Positions 1 through 11,522 of a DNA stretch of 64,000 nucleotides are shown in pieces. The notes under the pieces are model-generated. The model ran no database searches, was not told the DNA's origin, and was given only the letters and a program-made list of their open reading frames with translations. Position 1 is the first letter of the stretch. Each line of letters starts with the position of its first letter. A program made the translations under genes and the position numbers. The DNA lies in contig NW_022098069.1 of assembly GCF_002288925.2 (NCBI RefSeq), forward strand, positions 80,362,608-80,426,607. Reading direction: 5' to 3'. The DNA comes from Delphinapterus leucas. Its lineage: Eukaryota; Chordata; Mammalia; Artiodactyla; Monodontidae.

Positions 1-3000
1 TTGCTTCATTTGCAAATATTTTCTCCCATTCTGAGCATTGTCTTTTCGTCTTGTTTATGGTTTCCTTTGCTGTGCAAAAGCTTTTAATTTTCATTAGGTC
101 CCATTTGTTTATTTTTGTTTTTATTTCCATTTCTCTAGAAGGTGGGTCAAAAAGGATCTTGCTGTGATTTATGTCATAGAGTGTTCTGCTTATATTGTCC
201 TCTAAGAGTTTTATAGTGTGTGCTCTTACATTTAGGCCTTTAATCCATTTTGAGTTCATTTTTGTGTATTAAGGAGTGTCCTAATTCATTCTTTTACATG
301 TAGCTGTCCAGTTTTCCCAGCACCATTTATTGAATAGTCTGTCTTATCTCCAATGTATATTCTTGCTTCTTTATAAAAAATAAGGTGACCATATATGCGT
401 GGGTTTATGTCCGGACTTTCTATCCTGTTCCATTGATCTGTACTTCTGCTTTTGTACCAGTACCACACTGTCTTGATTACTGTAGCTTTGGAGTATAGTC
501 TGAAGTCCAGAAGCCAGATTCCTCCAGCTCCATTTTTCTTTCTCAAGATTGCTTTGGCTATTCAGGGTCTTCTGTGTTTCCATACAAATTGTGAAATTTT
601 TTGTTCTAGTTCTGTGAAAAACGCCATTGTTACTTTGATAGGGATGGCATTGAATCTGGAGATTGCTTTGGATAGTATAGTCATTTTCACAATGTTGATT
701 CTTCCAATCCAAGAAGATGGTATATTTCTCCATCTGTTTGTATCATCTTTAATTTCTTTCATCAGTGTCCCATAGTTTTCTGCATGCAGATCTTTTGTCT
801 CCTTAGGTAGGTTTATTCCTAGGTATTTTATTCTTTATGTTGCAATGGTAAACGGGAGTGTTTCATTAATTTCTCTTTCAGATTTTTCATCGTTAGTGTA
901 TAGGAATGCAAGAGATTTCTGTGCCTTAATTTTGTATCCTACTACTTTACCAAATTCATTGATTAGCTCTAGTAGTTTTCTGGTAGCATCTTTAGGATCC
1001 TTTATGTGTAATATAATGTCATTGGCAAAGAGTGACAGCTTTACTTCTTCTTTTCTGATTTGGATTCCTTTTATTTCTATTTCTTCTCTGATTGCTGTGG
1101 GTAAAACTTCCATAACTATGTTGAATTATAGTGATGAGAGTGGGCAACCTTGTCTTGTTCCTGATCTTAGACAAAAAGGTTCCAGTTTTTCACCATTGAG
1201 AATGATGTTGGCTGTGGGTTTGTCATATATGGCCTTTATTATGTTGAGATAAGTTCCCTCTGTGCCTACTTTCTGGAGAGTTTTTATCATAAATGGGTGT
1301 TGAATTTTGTCAAAAGCTTTTCTGCATCTATTGAGAAGACCATATGGTTTTTATCCTTCAATTTGTTAATATGGTGTATCACATGGATTGATTTGCATAT
1401 ATTGAAGAATCCTTGCATTCCTGGGATAAACCCCACTTGATCATGGTGTGTGATCCTTTTAACGTGCTGTTGGATTCTGTTTGCTAGTATTTTGTTGGGG
1501 ATTTTTGCATCTATGTTCATCAGTGATATTGGCCTGTAGTTTTCTTTCTTTGTGACATCTTTGTCTGGTTTTTGTATCAGGGTGATGGTGGCCTTGCAGA
1601 ATGAGTTTGGGAGTGTTCCTCCCTCTGCTAGGTTTTGGAAGAGTTTGAGAAGGATAGGTGTTAGCTCTTCTCTAAATGTTTGATAGAATTTGCCTGTGAA
1701 GTCATCTGGTCCTGGGCTTGTGTTTGTTGGAATATTTTCAATCACAGTCTCATTTCAGTGCTTGTGATTGGTCTGTTTATACTTTCTCTTTCCTCCTGAT
1801 TCAGTCTCGGAAAGTCGTGCTTTCCAAGAATTTGTCCATTTCTTCCAGGTGGTCCATTTTATTGGCATATAGTTGCTTGTAGAAATATCTCATGATCCAT
1901 TGTATTTCTGCAGGGACAGTTGTGACTTCTCCTTTTTCATTTCTAATTGTATTGATTTGAGTCTTCTTTTTTTCTTGATGAGTCTGGCTAATGGTTTATC
2001 AATTTTGTGTATCTTCTCAAAGAACAAGCTTTTAGTTTTATTGATCTTTGCTCTTGTTTCCTTCATTTCTTTTTCATTTAGTTCTGATCTGATCTTTATG
2101 TTTTCTTTCCTTCTGCTAACTTTGGGGGTTTTTTTGTTATGCTTTATTTAATTGCTTTAGGTGTAAGTTTAAGTTGTTTATTTGAGATGTTTCTTGTTTC
2201 TTGAGGTAGGATTCTATTGCTATAAAATTCCCTCTTAGAACTTCTTTAGCTGCATCCCATAGGTTTTGGGTCATTGTGTTTTCATTCTCATCTGTTTCTA
2301 GGTACTTTTTTATTTCTTCTTTGATTTCTTCAGTGATCTCTTGGTTATTATGTAGTGTATTGTTTAGCCTCCATGTATTGTATTTTTTACAGATTTTTTC
2401 CTGTATTGATATCTCGTCTCATAGCGTTGTGGTCAGAATAGATACTTGATATGATTTCAATTTTCTTAAATTTACCAAGGCTTGATTCGAGACCCAAGAT
2501 ATGATCTATCCTGGAGAATGTTCCATGAGCACTTGAGAAGAAACTGTATTCTGTTGTTTTTGGATGGAATGTCCTATAAATATTAATTAAGTCCATCTTG
2601 TTTAATGTATCATTTAAAACTTGTGCTTCCTTCTTTACTTTCACTTTGGATGAGCTGTCCACTGGTGAAAGTGGGGTGTTAAAGTCCCCTACTATGATTG
2701 TGTTACTGTCAATTTCCCCTTTTATGGCTGTTAGCATTTGCCTTATGTATTGAGATGCTCCTATGTTGGGTGCATAAATATTTACAATTGTTATATATTC
2801 TTCCTGGATTGATCCCCTGATCATTATGTAGTGTCCTTCTTTGTCTCTTGTAATAGTCTTTATTTTAAAGTCTATTTTGTATGATATGAGAATTGTTCCT
2901 CCAGCTTTCTTTTGATTTCCATTTGCATGGAATATCTTTTTCCATCCCCTCACTTTCAGTCTGTATGTGTCCCTCGGTCTGAAGTTGGTCTCTTGTAGAC

Positions 3001-3115
3001 AGCATATATACTGGTTTTGTTTTTGTATCCATTCAGCCAGTCTATGTCCTTTGCTTGGAGCATTTTATCCATTTACATTTAAGGTAATTATCGATATGTA
3101 TGTTCCTTTTACCAT
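1..3115 (-). pseudogene. L1 no. 1 ORF2 (endonuclease-reverse transcriptase), broken, 3' part cut by window
   Basis: ORF2 of LINE-1 nicks target DNA (APE-type endonuclease) and copies L1 RNA (reverse transcriptase). Start codon at 3115-3113, 8 codons after which the frame stays open only to codon 16: codon 17 is a stop (3067-3065). The endonuclease is otherwise open from there to 2387, with NIYAPN, VGDFNTPL, SRIDHILG and SDHNAMR motifs visible; a one-base loss then shifts the frame near 2410. The reverse-transcriptase fingers and palm lie at 1745-1287 ([18 protein letters not shown]), followed by another frameshift near 1310. The catalytic FADD box reads FAND at 1029-1018, so one metal-binding aspartate is lost. 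The C-terminal segment runs in several frames from 762 to 1. Confidence 0.93.
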
Positions 3116-3171
3116 TTTCTTAATTGTTTTGGGCTTGTTCTTGTAGGTCTTTTCTTTCTCATGTTTACTGC

Positions 3172-4063
3172 CTAGAGAAGTTCCTTTAGCATTTGTTGTA
3201 AAGCTGGTTTGGTGGTGCTGAACTCTCTTAGCTTTTGTTTGTCTGTAAAGGTTTTAATTTCTCCATCAAATCTGAATGATATCCTTGCTGGGTAGAGTAG
3301 TCTTGGTTGTAGGTTCTTCAGTTTCATCACTTTAAATATGTCCTGCCACTCCCTTTTGGCTTACAGAGTTTCTGCTGAAAGATCAGCTGTTAACCTTATG
3401 GGGATTCCCTTATATGTTATTTGTTGTTTTTTCCTTGCTGCTTTTAATGTTTTTTCTTTGAATTTAATTTTTGATAGTTGGAATTAATATGTGTCTTGGC
3501 ATATTTCTCCTTGGATTTATCCTGTATGGGACTCTGTGCTTCCTGGACTTGATTGACTATTTCTTTTCCCATATTAGGGAAGTTTTCAACTATGATCTCT
3601 TCAAATATTTTCTCAGTCCCTTTCTTTTCTTCTTCTTCTTCTGGGACCCCTATAATTCAAATGTTGGTGCGTTCAATGTTGTCCCAGAGGTCTCTGAGGC
3701 GGTCCTCAATTCTTTTCATACTTTTTTCTTTATTCTGCACTGCGGTATTTATTTCCACTATTTTATCTTCCAGGTCACTTATCCGTTCTCTGCCTCAGTT
3801 ATTCTGCTATTGATTACTTCTAGAGAATTTTTCATTTCATTTATTGTGTCTTTCATCATCGTTTGTTTACTGTTTATTTCTTCTAGGTCCTTGTTAAACG
3901 TTTATTGTTTTTTCTCCATTCTATTTCCAAGGTTTTGGATCATCTTTACTATGATTATTCTGAATTCTTTTTCAGGTAGGCTACCTATTTCCTCTTCATT
4001 TGTTTGGTCTGGTGGGTTTTTACCTTCCTCTTTCATCTACTGTGTATTTCTCTGCCTTCTCAT
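3172..4063 (-). pseudogene. L1 no. 1 ORF1 (RNA-binding chaperone), broken
   Basis: ORF1 encodes the trimeric RNA-binding protein that packages L1 RNA. The start is ATG at 4063-4061 (MRRQRN...), but a stop follows after only eight codons. The frame resumes with the acidic N-terminal region and the E-E-I-G-S-L-P-E-K-E-F stretch, then meets another stop where the coiled coil should begin (about 3905). The RNA-recognition and C-terminal parts are still readable on the minus strand down to a stop at 3174-3172. The 265-codon plus-strand open frame at 3471-4268 is only an antisense shadow of this gene. ORF1 is followed about 55 bases later by the ORF2 start, the usual bicistronic L1 layout. Confidence 0.88.
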
Positions 4064-6040
4064 TTTGCTTAACTTACTGTGTTTGGGGTCTCCTTTTCAC
4101 AGGCTGCAGGTTTGTAGTTCCTATTGTTTTTGGTGTCTGTCCCCAGTGGCTAAGGTTGGTTCAGTGGGTTGTGTAGGCTGCCTGGTGGATGAGGCTGGAT
4201 CTTGTCTCTCTGGTGGGCAGGACCGTGTCCAGTGCTGTGTTTTGGGGGTGTCTGTGACCTTATTATGATTTTAGGCAGCCTCTCTTCTAATGCGTGGGAT
4301 TGTGTTCCTGTCTTGCTAGTTGTTTGGCATATGGTGTGCTGCACTGTAGCTTGCTGGTCATTGAGTGGAGCTGGGTCTTAGCGTTGATGTGGAGATCTCT
4401 GTGAGAGCTTTTGCTGTTTGATATTACATGGAGCTGAGAGGTCTCCTGTGGACCAATGTCCTCAACTAGGCTCTCCCACCTCAGAGGCACAGGCCTGACA
4501 CCCAGCCCGAGAAGCAAGACCCTGTCAGCCACATGGCTCAGAAGAAAAGGGAGAAACAAAGAAGGAGAAAAAAAGAAATAAAATGAAGTAAAGTTGTTAA
4601 AATGAAAAAGAATAATTATTAAAAATTAAAAAGTAATAAAAAAAGGAAAAAAAAAGAGAGCAACCAAAAATCAAATCCACCAATGATAGCAAGCACTAAA
4701 AACTATACAAAAAAAAAAAAAAAGGAGACAGAACCCTAATACAAATGGTAAAAGCAAAGCTATACAGACAAAATCACACAAAGAAGCATACACATACACA
4801 CTCACAAAAAGAGAAAAAGTAAAAAAAAAAAAAAATATCTTTGCTCCCAAGCCCACTGCCTCAATTTTGGGATGATTCTTTTGTCTATTCAGGTATTCCA
4901 CAGATGCAGGTACATCAAGTTGACTGTGGAGGTTTAATCTGCTGCTCCTGAGGCTGCTGGGAGAGATTTCCCTTTCTCTTTTTTGTTCGCACAGCTCCTG
5001 GGGTTCAGCTTTGGATCTGGCCCCGCCACTGTGTGTAGGTCACCTGAGGGTGTCTGTTCTTCGCTCAGACAGGACGGCGTTAAAGGAGCAGCTGATTCAG
5101 GGGCTCTGGCTCTCTCAGGCCAGGGGGAGGGAGGGGTACGGATGTGGGGTGAGCCTGCAGCAGCAGAGGCCAACATGAGACTGCACCAGCCTGAGGCGTG
5201 CCGTATGTTCTCCCGGGGAAGTTATCCCTGGATCATGGGACCCTGGCAGTATTGGGCTGCACAGGCTACCAGGAGGGAAGGTGTGGATAGTGACCGGTGC
5301 TTGCACACAGGCTTCTTGTGGCTGCAGTAGCAGTCTTAGCGTTTCATGCCCGTCTCTGGTGTCCACACTGATAGCCGCAACTCACGCCTGTCTCTAGAGC
5401 TCCTTTAAGTGGTGCTCTGAATCCCCTCTCCTCGCGCACCACTTGCCTCTTCGGCAGCTCCAGAGTTTTTCCCGGACTCCCTCCCGGCTAGCTGTGGTGC
5501 ACTAGCCCCCTTCAGGCTGTGTTCATGCCGCCAGCCCCAGTCCTCTCCCTGGGATCCGACAGAAGCCGGAGCCTCAGCTCCCAGCCCCCGCCCGCCCCAG
5601 CGGGTGAGCAGACAAGCCTCTCAGGCTGGTGAGTGCTGGTCGGCACCGATCCTCTCTCTGTGTGGGAATCTCTCCACTTTGCCCTCCGCACCCCTGTTGC
5701 TGTGCTCTCCTCTGTGGCTCCGAAGCTTTGCGCCCGCCCACCCCCACCCCACCCCGTCTCCACCAGTGAGGGGGCTTCCTAGTGTGTGGAAACATTTCCT
5801 CCTTCACAGCTGCCTCCCACTGGTGCAGGTCCCGCCCCTATTCTTTTGTCTCTGTCTTTTCTTTTTTCTTTTGCCCTACCCAGGTACGTGGGGAGTTTCT
5901 TGCCTTTTGGGAGGTCTGAGGCCTTCTGCCAGTGTTCAGTTGGTGTTCTGTAGGAGTTGTTCCACATGTAGATGTATTTCTGATATATTTATGGGGAGGA
6001 ATATGATCTCCATGTCTTACTCTTCCGCCTTCTTGAAGGT
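4064..6040 (-). promoter_or_regulatory. L1 no. 1 5'UTR with internal promoter region
   Basis: This ~2 kb leader of the minus-strand L1 holds three zones in sense order: a 5' start zone (6040-5830), a GC- and CpG-rich zone (5800-4930), and an A-rich zone (4850-4540), followed by ~480 bases of mixed sequence up to ORF1. L1 elements drive their own transcription by an RNA polymerase II promoter at the very 5' end, which is inferred here from position only. The GC-rich zone is not a host CpG-island promoter, since it lies inside the L1. No ORF in it matches a known protein. Confidence 0.75.
4540..4850. repeat. A-rich low-complexity tract in L1 5'UTR
   Basis: A run of A- and purine-rich sequence with several homopolymers (14 A near 4711-4724, another long A run near 4820-4834). 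It lies between the GC-rich leader and ORF1 of the minus-strand L1, so on the sense strand it is T- and pyrimidine-rich. It has no coding content. Confidence 0.8.
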
Positions 6041-6199
6041 CTCCATGCATATCTTTATACAGTGTAACACAGCAGCAATATTAGTAAAGCAGAAATCACA
6101 GATGAACATAGAAACATCCTAAACATACAGCAATGAGTTGAAACGTAATATTTTAATTAATATATCAATGTCAAAAATTGTTCTTTGACAAACATCAAT

Positions 6200-7900
6200 C
6201 AGCCAGAAAAACTCCTAACTCACCTAATCAAGAAAAAAGAAAAAGTGGGAACTAAATATGAAATGATAGGGAAATGGTCACAGAAACAAGAAATTATAAG
6301 AATCAAATAAAACATTTGCCTTAAAATTGCAAATAAATTTGAAAATCTGTTTAAGATAGATAAATTCTAAGAAAATAAATTTCCTAAAACTCACCCAAGA
6401 AGAAAATAAAGTGTATACATAATGATTCCTATAGAGAATATTGACCCAAAACAATGAAATAATACAAAAACTAAATGAAACAAACTGAATCAAACCTCAG
6501 GGGATCAGACAGTTTTCTGGGGTAATTTTAGTAAAAAGCAGATAACTGAAATGTTATGAAAATATTTCCAGGGTACATAAAAAGAAGAGAGCTTCCAAAT
6601 TCATATTATGAATTGAGTACATATTAATACTAATGTATGACAATAATTTTACATAAAATAAAATCACAAAGAATATCACTTATGAATATTGACCTAAAAA
6701 TCAGAAATAAACAGATTTCAACAACACAAAGAAATAAATGCAACATGACCTAATGGGGTTTATTCCAGGAATTCAAGGATGTTTCAATATTGTTAAATTG
6801 ATACATATTTATTAAATCAATACTCTTAGAAAAATATCAGATAAATTTTTCATATGTAACAAAAATTATTTGACTAAATTAAAGTCAGTTTTTGAAAATA
6901 AGAATTCAAGAAAATAAGAAATAATGAATATTTTCTTGGAATGGTAAAAGAGATCTATCGCAACCTCAATTCCCCTCTTAAAAGGGTAAGATTTGTACTT
7001 GTGTTTCAATCGAAACAATTTAAAAAGGTAAATAAATTGCATGAAGTATAAAAAGTAGAAAAAACAAGGAAAATAGAATTATGTGTTTGTAAATATAACT
7101 GCAAGTGTGTAAAATGTAACAGAATCAACTGAAATGAATCCCCAACACTAAGATAAATCAGTAATATTTTAAGCAATCAAATGTATGAACAGAAATAACC
7201 AGTGGTCCTTATACAGTCAATTACAATTTAGAATTTCTAACTATGTAAGGGAAGCCATTTAAAATAGCACGAAAATCAAATATACCTACGAGTTACATTA
7301 AATAGGAAATACCTAAAATCCATAGGAAGAAAAATTTAATAAGCTACTGAAGGAAACAAATTGATGCTCTTACAAATGAAAATTATATCACATTCTTGGA
7401 TATTACAATGACTTTAATTTTCTGCCAGATGAACTTATTATTATAATACCATTTTCAAAAAGTTAGCATGAAAAATGAGCAAACAAGTATAAAGAAGAAA
7501 ACTCCAATTCAGAATGGACACTAGCACTGCTAGACACTAAACATATCATAAAGTGTCAACAATAAAGCAGTTTACTATATTAACTGCATAAAAAGACAGA
7601 TGAATAGAATATAAGAGAAAGTCAGAAATAGACCGGGTATGAGTTTTTAGGTGTAAAGGAGCCACCTCAAATCAGGGAGAAAAAATGGACTATCCAGGAA
7701 ATGCTGTTCTGACTACTGCAGTCATCTGGGAATAAAAAAGATAACTAAAAAAGTGCCAAATTGATCAAATATTTTAATGCAGAAAATAAGACCCTACCAA
7801 TACTAGAAGAAGACATAGAAGCATTTCCTAATAAGCCAAGAGTGGGAGAGACCTATGTCAACATGATATAATTCAGAGGCAAAAAGAGAAATAATTGTTA
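6200..7900 (+). mobile_element. Old, highly decayed L1 fragment (ORF2 region)
   Basis: Plus-strand sequence resembling mid and late L1 ORF2. Near 6740-6800 the bases 'ggggtttattccaggaat' match the [18 protein letters not shown] part of the reverse transcriptase. Farther on, 7380-7430 resembles the 'ttcttgga' region downstream of the catalytic core, and 7570-7700 the part before the C-terminal segment. No open frame of note remains, so this is an ancient copy. Borders are approximate, and 6041-6199 shows nothing I can name. Confidence 0.6.
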
Positions 7901-8084
7901 AATTAGACCTTAAGTTATGAGATTTTTCCAGGCAGAATGATGAAAGTTTCAGCAGTTCTTATTTATTTTTGAATGAGTTACTACAAGAAAGATATGAGCT
8001 GAAAAAATACTTGGCCCAATGCTGATAAGCAGAATTGAAAGGAAATTTTAAAAGGGCCAAAAATATATGTTGACTGTTGTTTGC

Positions 8085-8150
8085 CACTAAGGTTTTGTGG
8101 TTGTTACCAGCATTATTATGTAACAAATAATTAATGCAAGATGTTTCTAT
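8085..8150 (+). repeat. Possible MLT1-type LTR 3' end
   Basis: The stretch 'gccactaaggttttgtgg' followed by a 'taatgcaag' ending resembles the 3' end of MLT1/MaLR LTRs, which carry 'gccactaagtttgtgg' before their terminus. It is only a short, diverged match; the rest of 7900-8085 is not recognisable. Confidence 0.4.
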
Positions 8151-8214
8151 TGAGGGTGTTCAGTGTGACAAAAACAGCTATTTGGGACCATGGTCACACA
8201 AAAGGTGTTTGAAG

Positions 8215-8430
8215 CTGTATTCTCCCAAATACTTCTTTAAAATGTTGGACAAGTTACCAAACTTGTTTAAGCCCAAGACTTCTTGTCATGAGAATGAGGA
8301 CAGTGGCTAGCAATAGTATCTATCTCATAAAGGTTGTTTTAAGACTTAAATGTGAAAATATATCAAACTGCAGAGCAGCAGTAGTTAGCACATGGTAAGT
8401 GCTAAATATATTCTAGTTATTATTCTTATT
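8215..8430 (+). repeat. MIR SINE (ancient)
   Basis: Core and tail of a mammal-wide interspersed repeat on the plus strand: 'gacaagttaccaaacttg', a 'tatctcataaaggttgtt' block, 'aagacttaaatgtgaaaat', and 'agcacatggtaagtgcta' before an ATT-rich end. This order matches MIR sense orientation. The tRNA-like head is missing or too decayed to see. Confidence 0.75.
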
Positions 8431-8644
8431 TTCCTATTCTTTTGAAACAACTTATAAAGTGTTTCTGTATAATTATAAAATAATTTTTTAATGAATTGAA
8501 GTTTAACATTAAACTTGACATATGACATAAACAACGTGACGGGTGTTATAACTGAATATTTTAAAACAGACTTAAGTAAACGAAAAAACAGCCTTCATAA
8601 AATACTGTAATTTCTGTAAGAGCAAAGATAAAGTTACATTCAAT

Positions 8645-8720
8645 TATTTTATTTCCATCACTTAGCACATTTACAGCCAGATTGTGGGTGCTTAGTATTT
8701 GTTGGATCGAACCTGTACAT
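8645..8720 (+). repeat. Possible L2 3' end fragment
   Basis: A 'cacttagcacatttacagcc ... gggtgcttagtatttgttgg' pattern resembles the 3' tail of LINE-2. It is short and diverged, so only a weak call. The surrounding 8431-9089 is AT-rich and otherwise without recognisable content. Confidence 0.35.
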
Positions 8721-9089
8721 AATAACCTGGCACAAAGACTTCCTTTTTTGCTGCCATCATATTGAAAATAAATGAATGTAAGCTAAAAATTAATTTTAAT
8801 TAAATAACCACATTACCTTACATATAGTGGCCTCTCACAAAGAATTTGCTGAATTGACTATGAAATCAAATAGAAAAATACACAAAGTCATGGAAATTAG
8901 GTAATTAGCTTTTGAGAGGTGAATAGGGCAAAATGAATCATTCAACACCATTCCTGTATTTCTGAATAATTGTTAATAAATGATTTATCAAATGTCAGCA
9001 AGACAACACCACTCAAATATGTAAGTAAACACTACTAACAGTGATCTCAGCCAATAATTTAAAGATTATGTAACAAACATAAAAATATA

Positions 9090-9964
9090 TACTTATTTTC
9101 TTAATATGATTTTTTTCAGGGAAAAAAAATAAAATTTTGTTGAGTGCCAGGCATTTTACTACATGATAAAGAAAGAAAACAAGTTGAAAAGCAAAAATTT
9201 TATTTGGAGAAGTCACAACCTAATGAGAGAGACAAATCCTTAATCAAATAATTATAATTCTGAGAAAGAGATGCAACATGATATGCCCAAAGGAAATGGA
9301 AGCACACGGATTGCAATGACTGTGTCAAAGGGATGGGGGTGATAAACAAAGGACTTTCTTCACTTAACAGGCAATGCTTATCATGTAGAAGAGAGAGGAG
9401 AAGAATACATATCAAAAAATACTATTATGAGTTAGTAAACGCACTTGGTGATATTTAATTGCAATTTCATCTAGACTATAATAAGACTGAAAGATAGATG
9501 TTATTATCTTTATGTGACTAAAATATTTAAAAGAAATTAAAATTTATATATGTTAAAGGATCGGGAATTAAATCCAGGGTCTTCAGGCTTTAAGGGCAAT
9601 CCACATTCCATCATCCTAGGCAAGAGAATATATAGGAAGGCATAAAAGTGTGGAACAGCATGACTGAAGGCGGCTGGAATACAGAATGTGTATTGCAGGC
9701 AGGAGCTATGCGGAGATGGCAACCAGTGAGACTGTAAATAAAGGTAAGCACATATTTGGACACAAAGAACACCTATGCCATTCTAGCAGGATTGGACTTT
9801 CTTTCTAGATGTGACAGAGAATACTGAAGAAATGCAGAAAGGAATATATATAATCAACCTGTATATCAGAAAGAGCTTCTGATGAGAGTTTGAAACACTT
9901 GAGGAAGGAAACTCAAAAAGACATGACTGGGAGTATCAGTTAGGTAACTAATAAATAGTTAAAG
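9090..9964 (+). repeat. Ancient mammal-wide repeat, family not assigned
   Basis: Segments in order ('gtgccaggcattttacta', 'gaagtcacaacctaatg', 'ggaacagcatgactga', 'gagactgtaaataaaggtaa', 'gggagtatcagttagg') match the order of phrases in a common old mammalian interspersed repeat that I recognise by sight but cannot name with certainty. A younger L1 inserted at its right edge. The same phrases recur at 12595-12905, and a related opening segment at 41140-41300 and 63110-63300. No coding frame is present. Confidence 0.4.
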
Positions 9965-9970
9965 TTTCAA

Positions 9971-10844
9971 GCAACTGACAAAGGATTAATCTCTAAAACA
10001 TACAAGCAGCTCATACAACTCAATATCAAAAAAACAAACAACCCAATCCAAAAAATGGGCAGAAGACCTAAATAGATATTTCTCCAAGGAAGATACACAG
10101 ATTGCCAACAAACATATGAAAGGTTGCTCAACATCACTAATCATTAGAGATATGCAAATCAAAACCACAATGAGGTATCACCTCACACAGGTCAGAATGG
10201 CCATCATCAAAAAAATCTACAAACAATAAATGCTGGAGAGGGTGTGGAGAAAAGGGAACCCTCTTGCACTGTTGGTAGGAATGTCAACTGATACAGCCAC
10301 TATGGGGAACAGTATGGAGGTTCCTTAAAAAACTAAAAATAGAACTACCATATGACACAGCAATCCCACTACTGGGCATATATCCTGAGAAAACCATAAT
10401 TCAAAAAGAGACATGTACCACAGTGTTCATAGCAGCACTCTTCACAATGACCAGGACATGGATATGACCTAAGTGTCCATCAACAGATGAATGGATAAAG
10501 AATATTCGTACATATACACAATGGAATATTACTCAGCCATTACAAAGAATTAAATAATGCCATTTGCAGCAATACAGATAGACTTGGAGATTATCACACT
10601 AAGTGAAGCAAATCAGGCAGAGAAAGACAAATATCATATGGTATCACTTACATGTGGAATCTAAAAAAAGAATGATACAACTGAACTTATTTACAAAACA
10701 GAAACAGACTCACAGACTTAGAGAACAAACTTATGGTTACCAGGCGAAAGGGCTGGGGGGAGGGATAGACTGGGAGTTTGGGATTGACATGTACACATGG
10801 CTATATTTAAAATAAAATGCCTTTCCATGAAAAAAATTAAAAAA
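9971..10844 (+). mobile_element. 5'-truncated L1, 3' fragment with early end
   Basis: Begins inside the ORF2 C-terminal domain and runs through the ORF2 end into the 3'UTR. Typical blocks are present: 'caatgaggtatcacctcac' near 10170, 'tggagagggtgtggagaaaa' near 10235, 'atggaatattactcagcc' near 10521. The 3'UTR stops early: an AATAAA at 10811-10816 is followed 13 bases later by an A-rich tail (10830-10844). A 6-bp direct repeat (tttcaa, 9965-9970 and 10845-10850) could be the target-site duplication but is too short to be sure. ORF2 is interrupted, for example by an in-frame stop after 'acaaacaa' at about 10229. Confidence 0.9.
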
Positions 10845-11069
10845 TTTCAAAAGTGGGGAAAAAAAGTCCTTTATATTTTGATTGCGGGTTTCTCCAACTC
10901 TAAATACTCATTGCTGATTTTGTACTAGATAGAGCATAAAAGAAACAGTTCACTGAAATGCTCTACCCAGATACTTAAGATACCTTATCAACTTCACAGT
11001 ATATGGGAGGAAGCTACTTGAAAAAAGCAGAAATACATATGAAATACTATCTAGAGTTGCAGAATTGTT

Positions 11070-11215
11070 TCCAGCATCAGACTGACCAAATTGGAATCCT
11101 GTATAGCTGTGTATGTACCCTTTATCTGCCTCTGATACAAATAATGGAGAGTACTATTGCCTATCTCATAGAGTTTGTGAGAATTAAAGAAGTTGAGGCA
11201 TTGAAGTATTGTAGG
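11070..11215 (+). repeat. MIR SINE fragment
   Basis: 'catcagactgaccaaattgg' followed by 'tgcctatctcatagagtttg' and 'gagaattaaagaagttgagg' match the MIR core in sense orientation. The 82-codon open frame across it is chance. The flanking sequence at 10845-11069 and 11216-11486 holds nothing else I can name. Confidence 0.5.
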
Positions 11216-11485
11216 AAGAAAGCAATGTCATGGAAGAGAATACCAAAATAAGTTAGACCAACTCAGTTCATTGGTAAGAGTGCTATTTTAGGGAGAAGTG
11301 TAACTTTTAAACAATCCCATGTAAACAAGAAAATATTCTTTATAAAGTCAAGGCATTTATATTACATAGTGAAAAAATTACAACAGCAGCAGCAACCAAA
11401 TAAGAAGAAAAGATAAATAACCTAGAAATTATCTTTAGAAATACATGCAATCTACTTAGAGAAAATGTTAAATACCGTTGAGGAA

Positions 11486-11486
<1 letters not shown>

Positions 11487-11521
<35 letters not shown>
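11487..11521. repeat. (AC)n microsatellite
   Basis: A pure AC dinucleotide run of about 17 units. It is likely polymorphic in length, as such runs usually are. It lies in otherwise unannotated AT-rich DNA. Confidence 0.98.

Positions 11522-11522
<1 letters not shown>

Larger units (their letters stand above)
1..6040 (-). mobile_element. LINE-1 no. 1, 5' end complete, 3' end outside window
   Basis: Read on the minus strand this is a LINE-1 retrotransposon in order: 5'UTR (about 6040 to 4064), ORF1 (from 4063), ORF2 (from 3115). The window edge cuts it in the C-terminal part of ORF2, so about 0.2 of ORF2, the 3'UTR and the A tail lie to the left. The 5' end is placed near 6035-6045, where the sense strand begins with a 'cttcaagaaggcgga' motif like other cetartiodactyl L1 starts. 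Both reading frames carry stops and frameshifts, so it cannot move by itself. A target-site duplication cannot be checked because the 3' junction is not in the window. LINE-1 identity is very sure; the subfamily is not assigned. Confidence 0.95.

Noticed and set aside
3471..4268. 265-codon plus-strand open frame, the longest in the window
   Set aside because: It is the antisense of L1 no. 1 ORF1; its hydrophobic, F- and L-rich product is what the complement of an A-rich coding strand gives.
4930..5830. GC- and CpG-rich stretch resembling a CpG-island promoter
   Set aside because: It is the leader of L1 no. 1, in the right place and order relative to ORF1 and ORF2; no host exon follows.
9965..10850. 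tttcaa as a target-site duplication for the L1 at 9971
   Set aside because: Only six bases in AT-rich DNA; kept as possible in the feature note but not as a finding.
11487..11521. Possible Z-DNA or CRISPR-like repeat
   Set aside because: It is a simple AC microsatellite. No CRISPR array (regular repeats with unique spacers) occurs anywhere in the window, as expected for a mammal.
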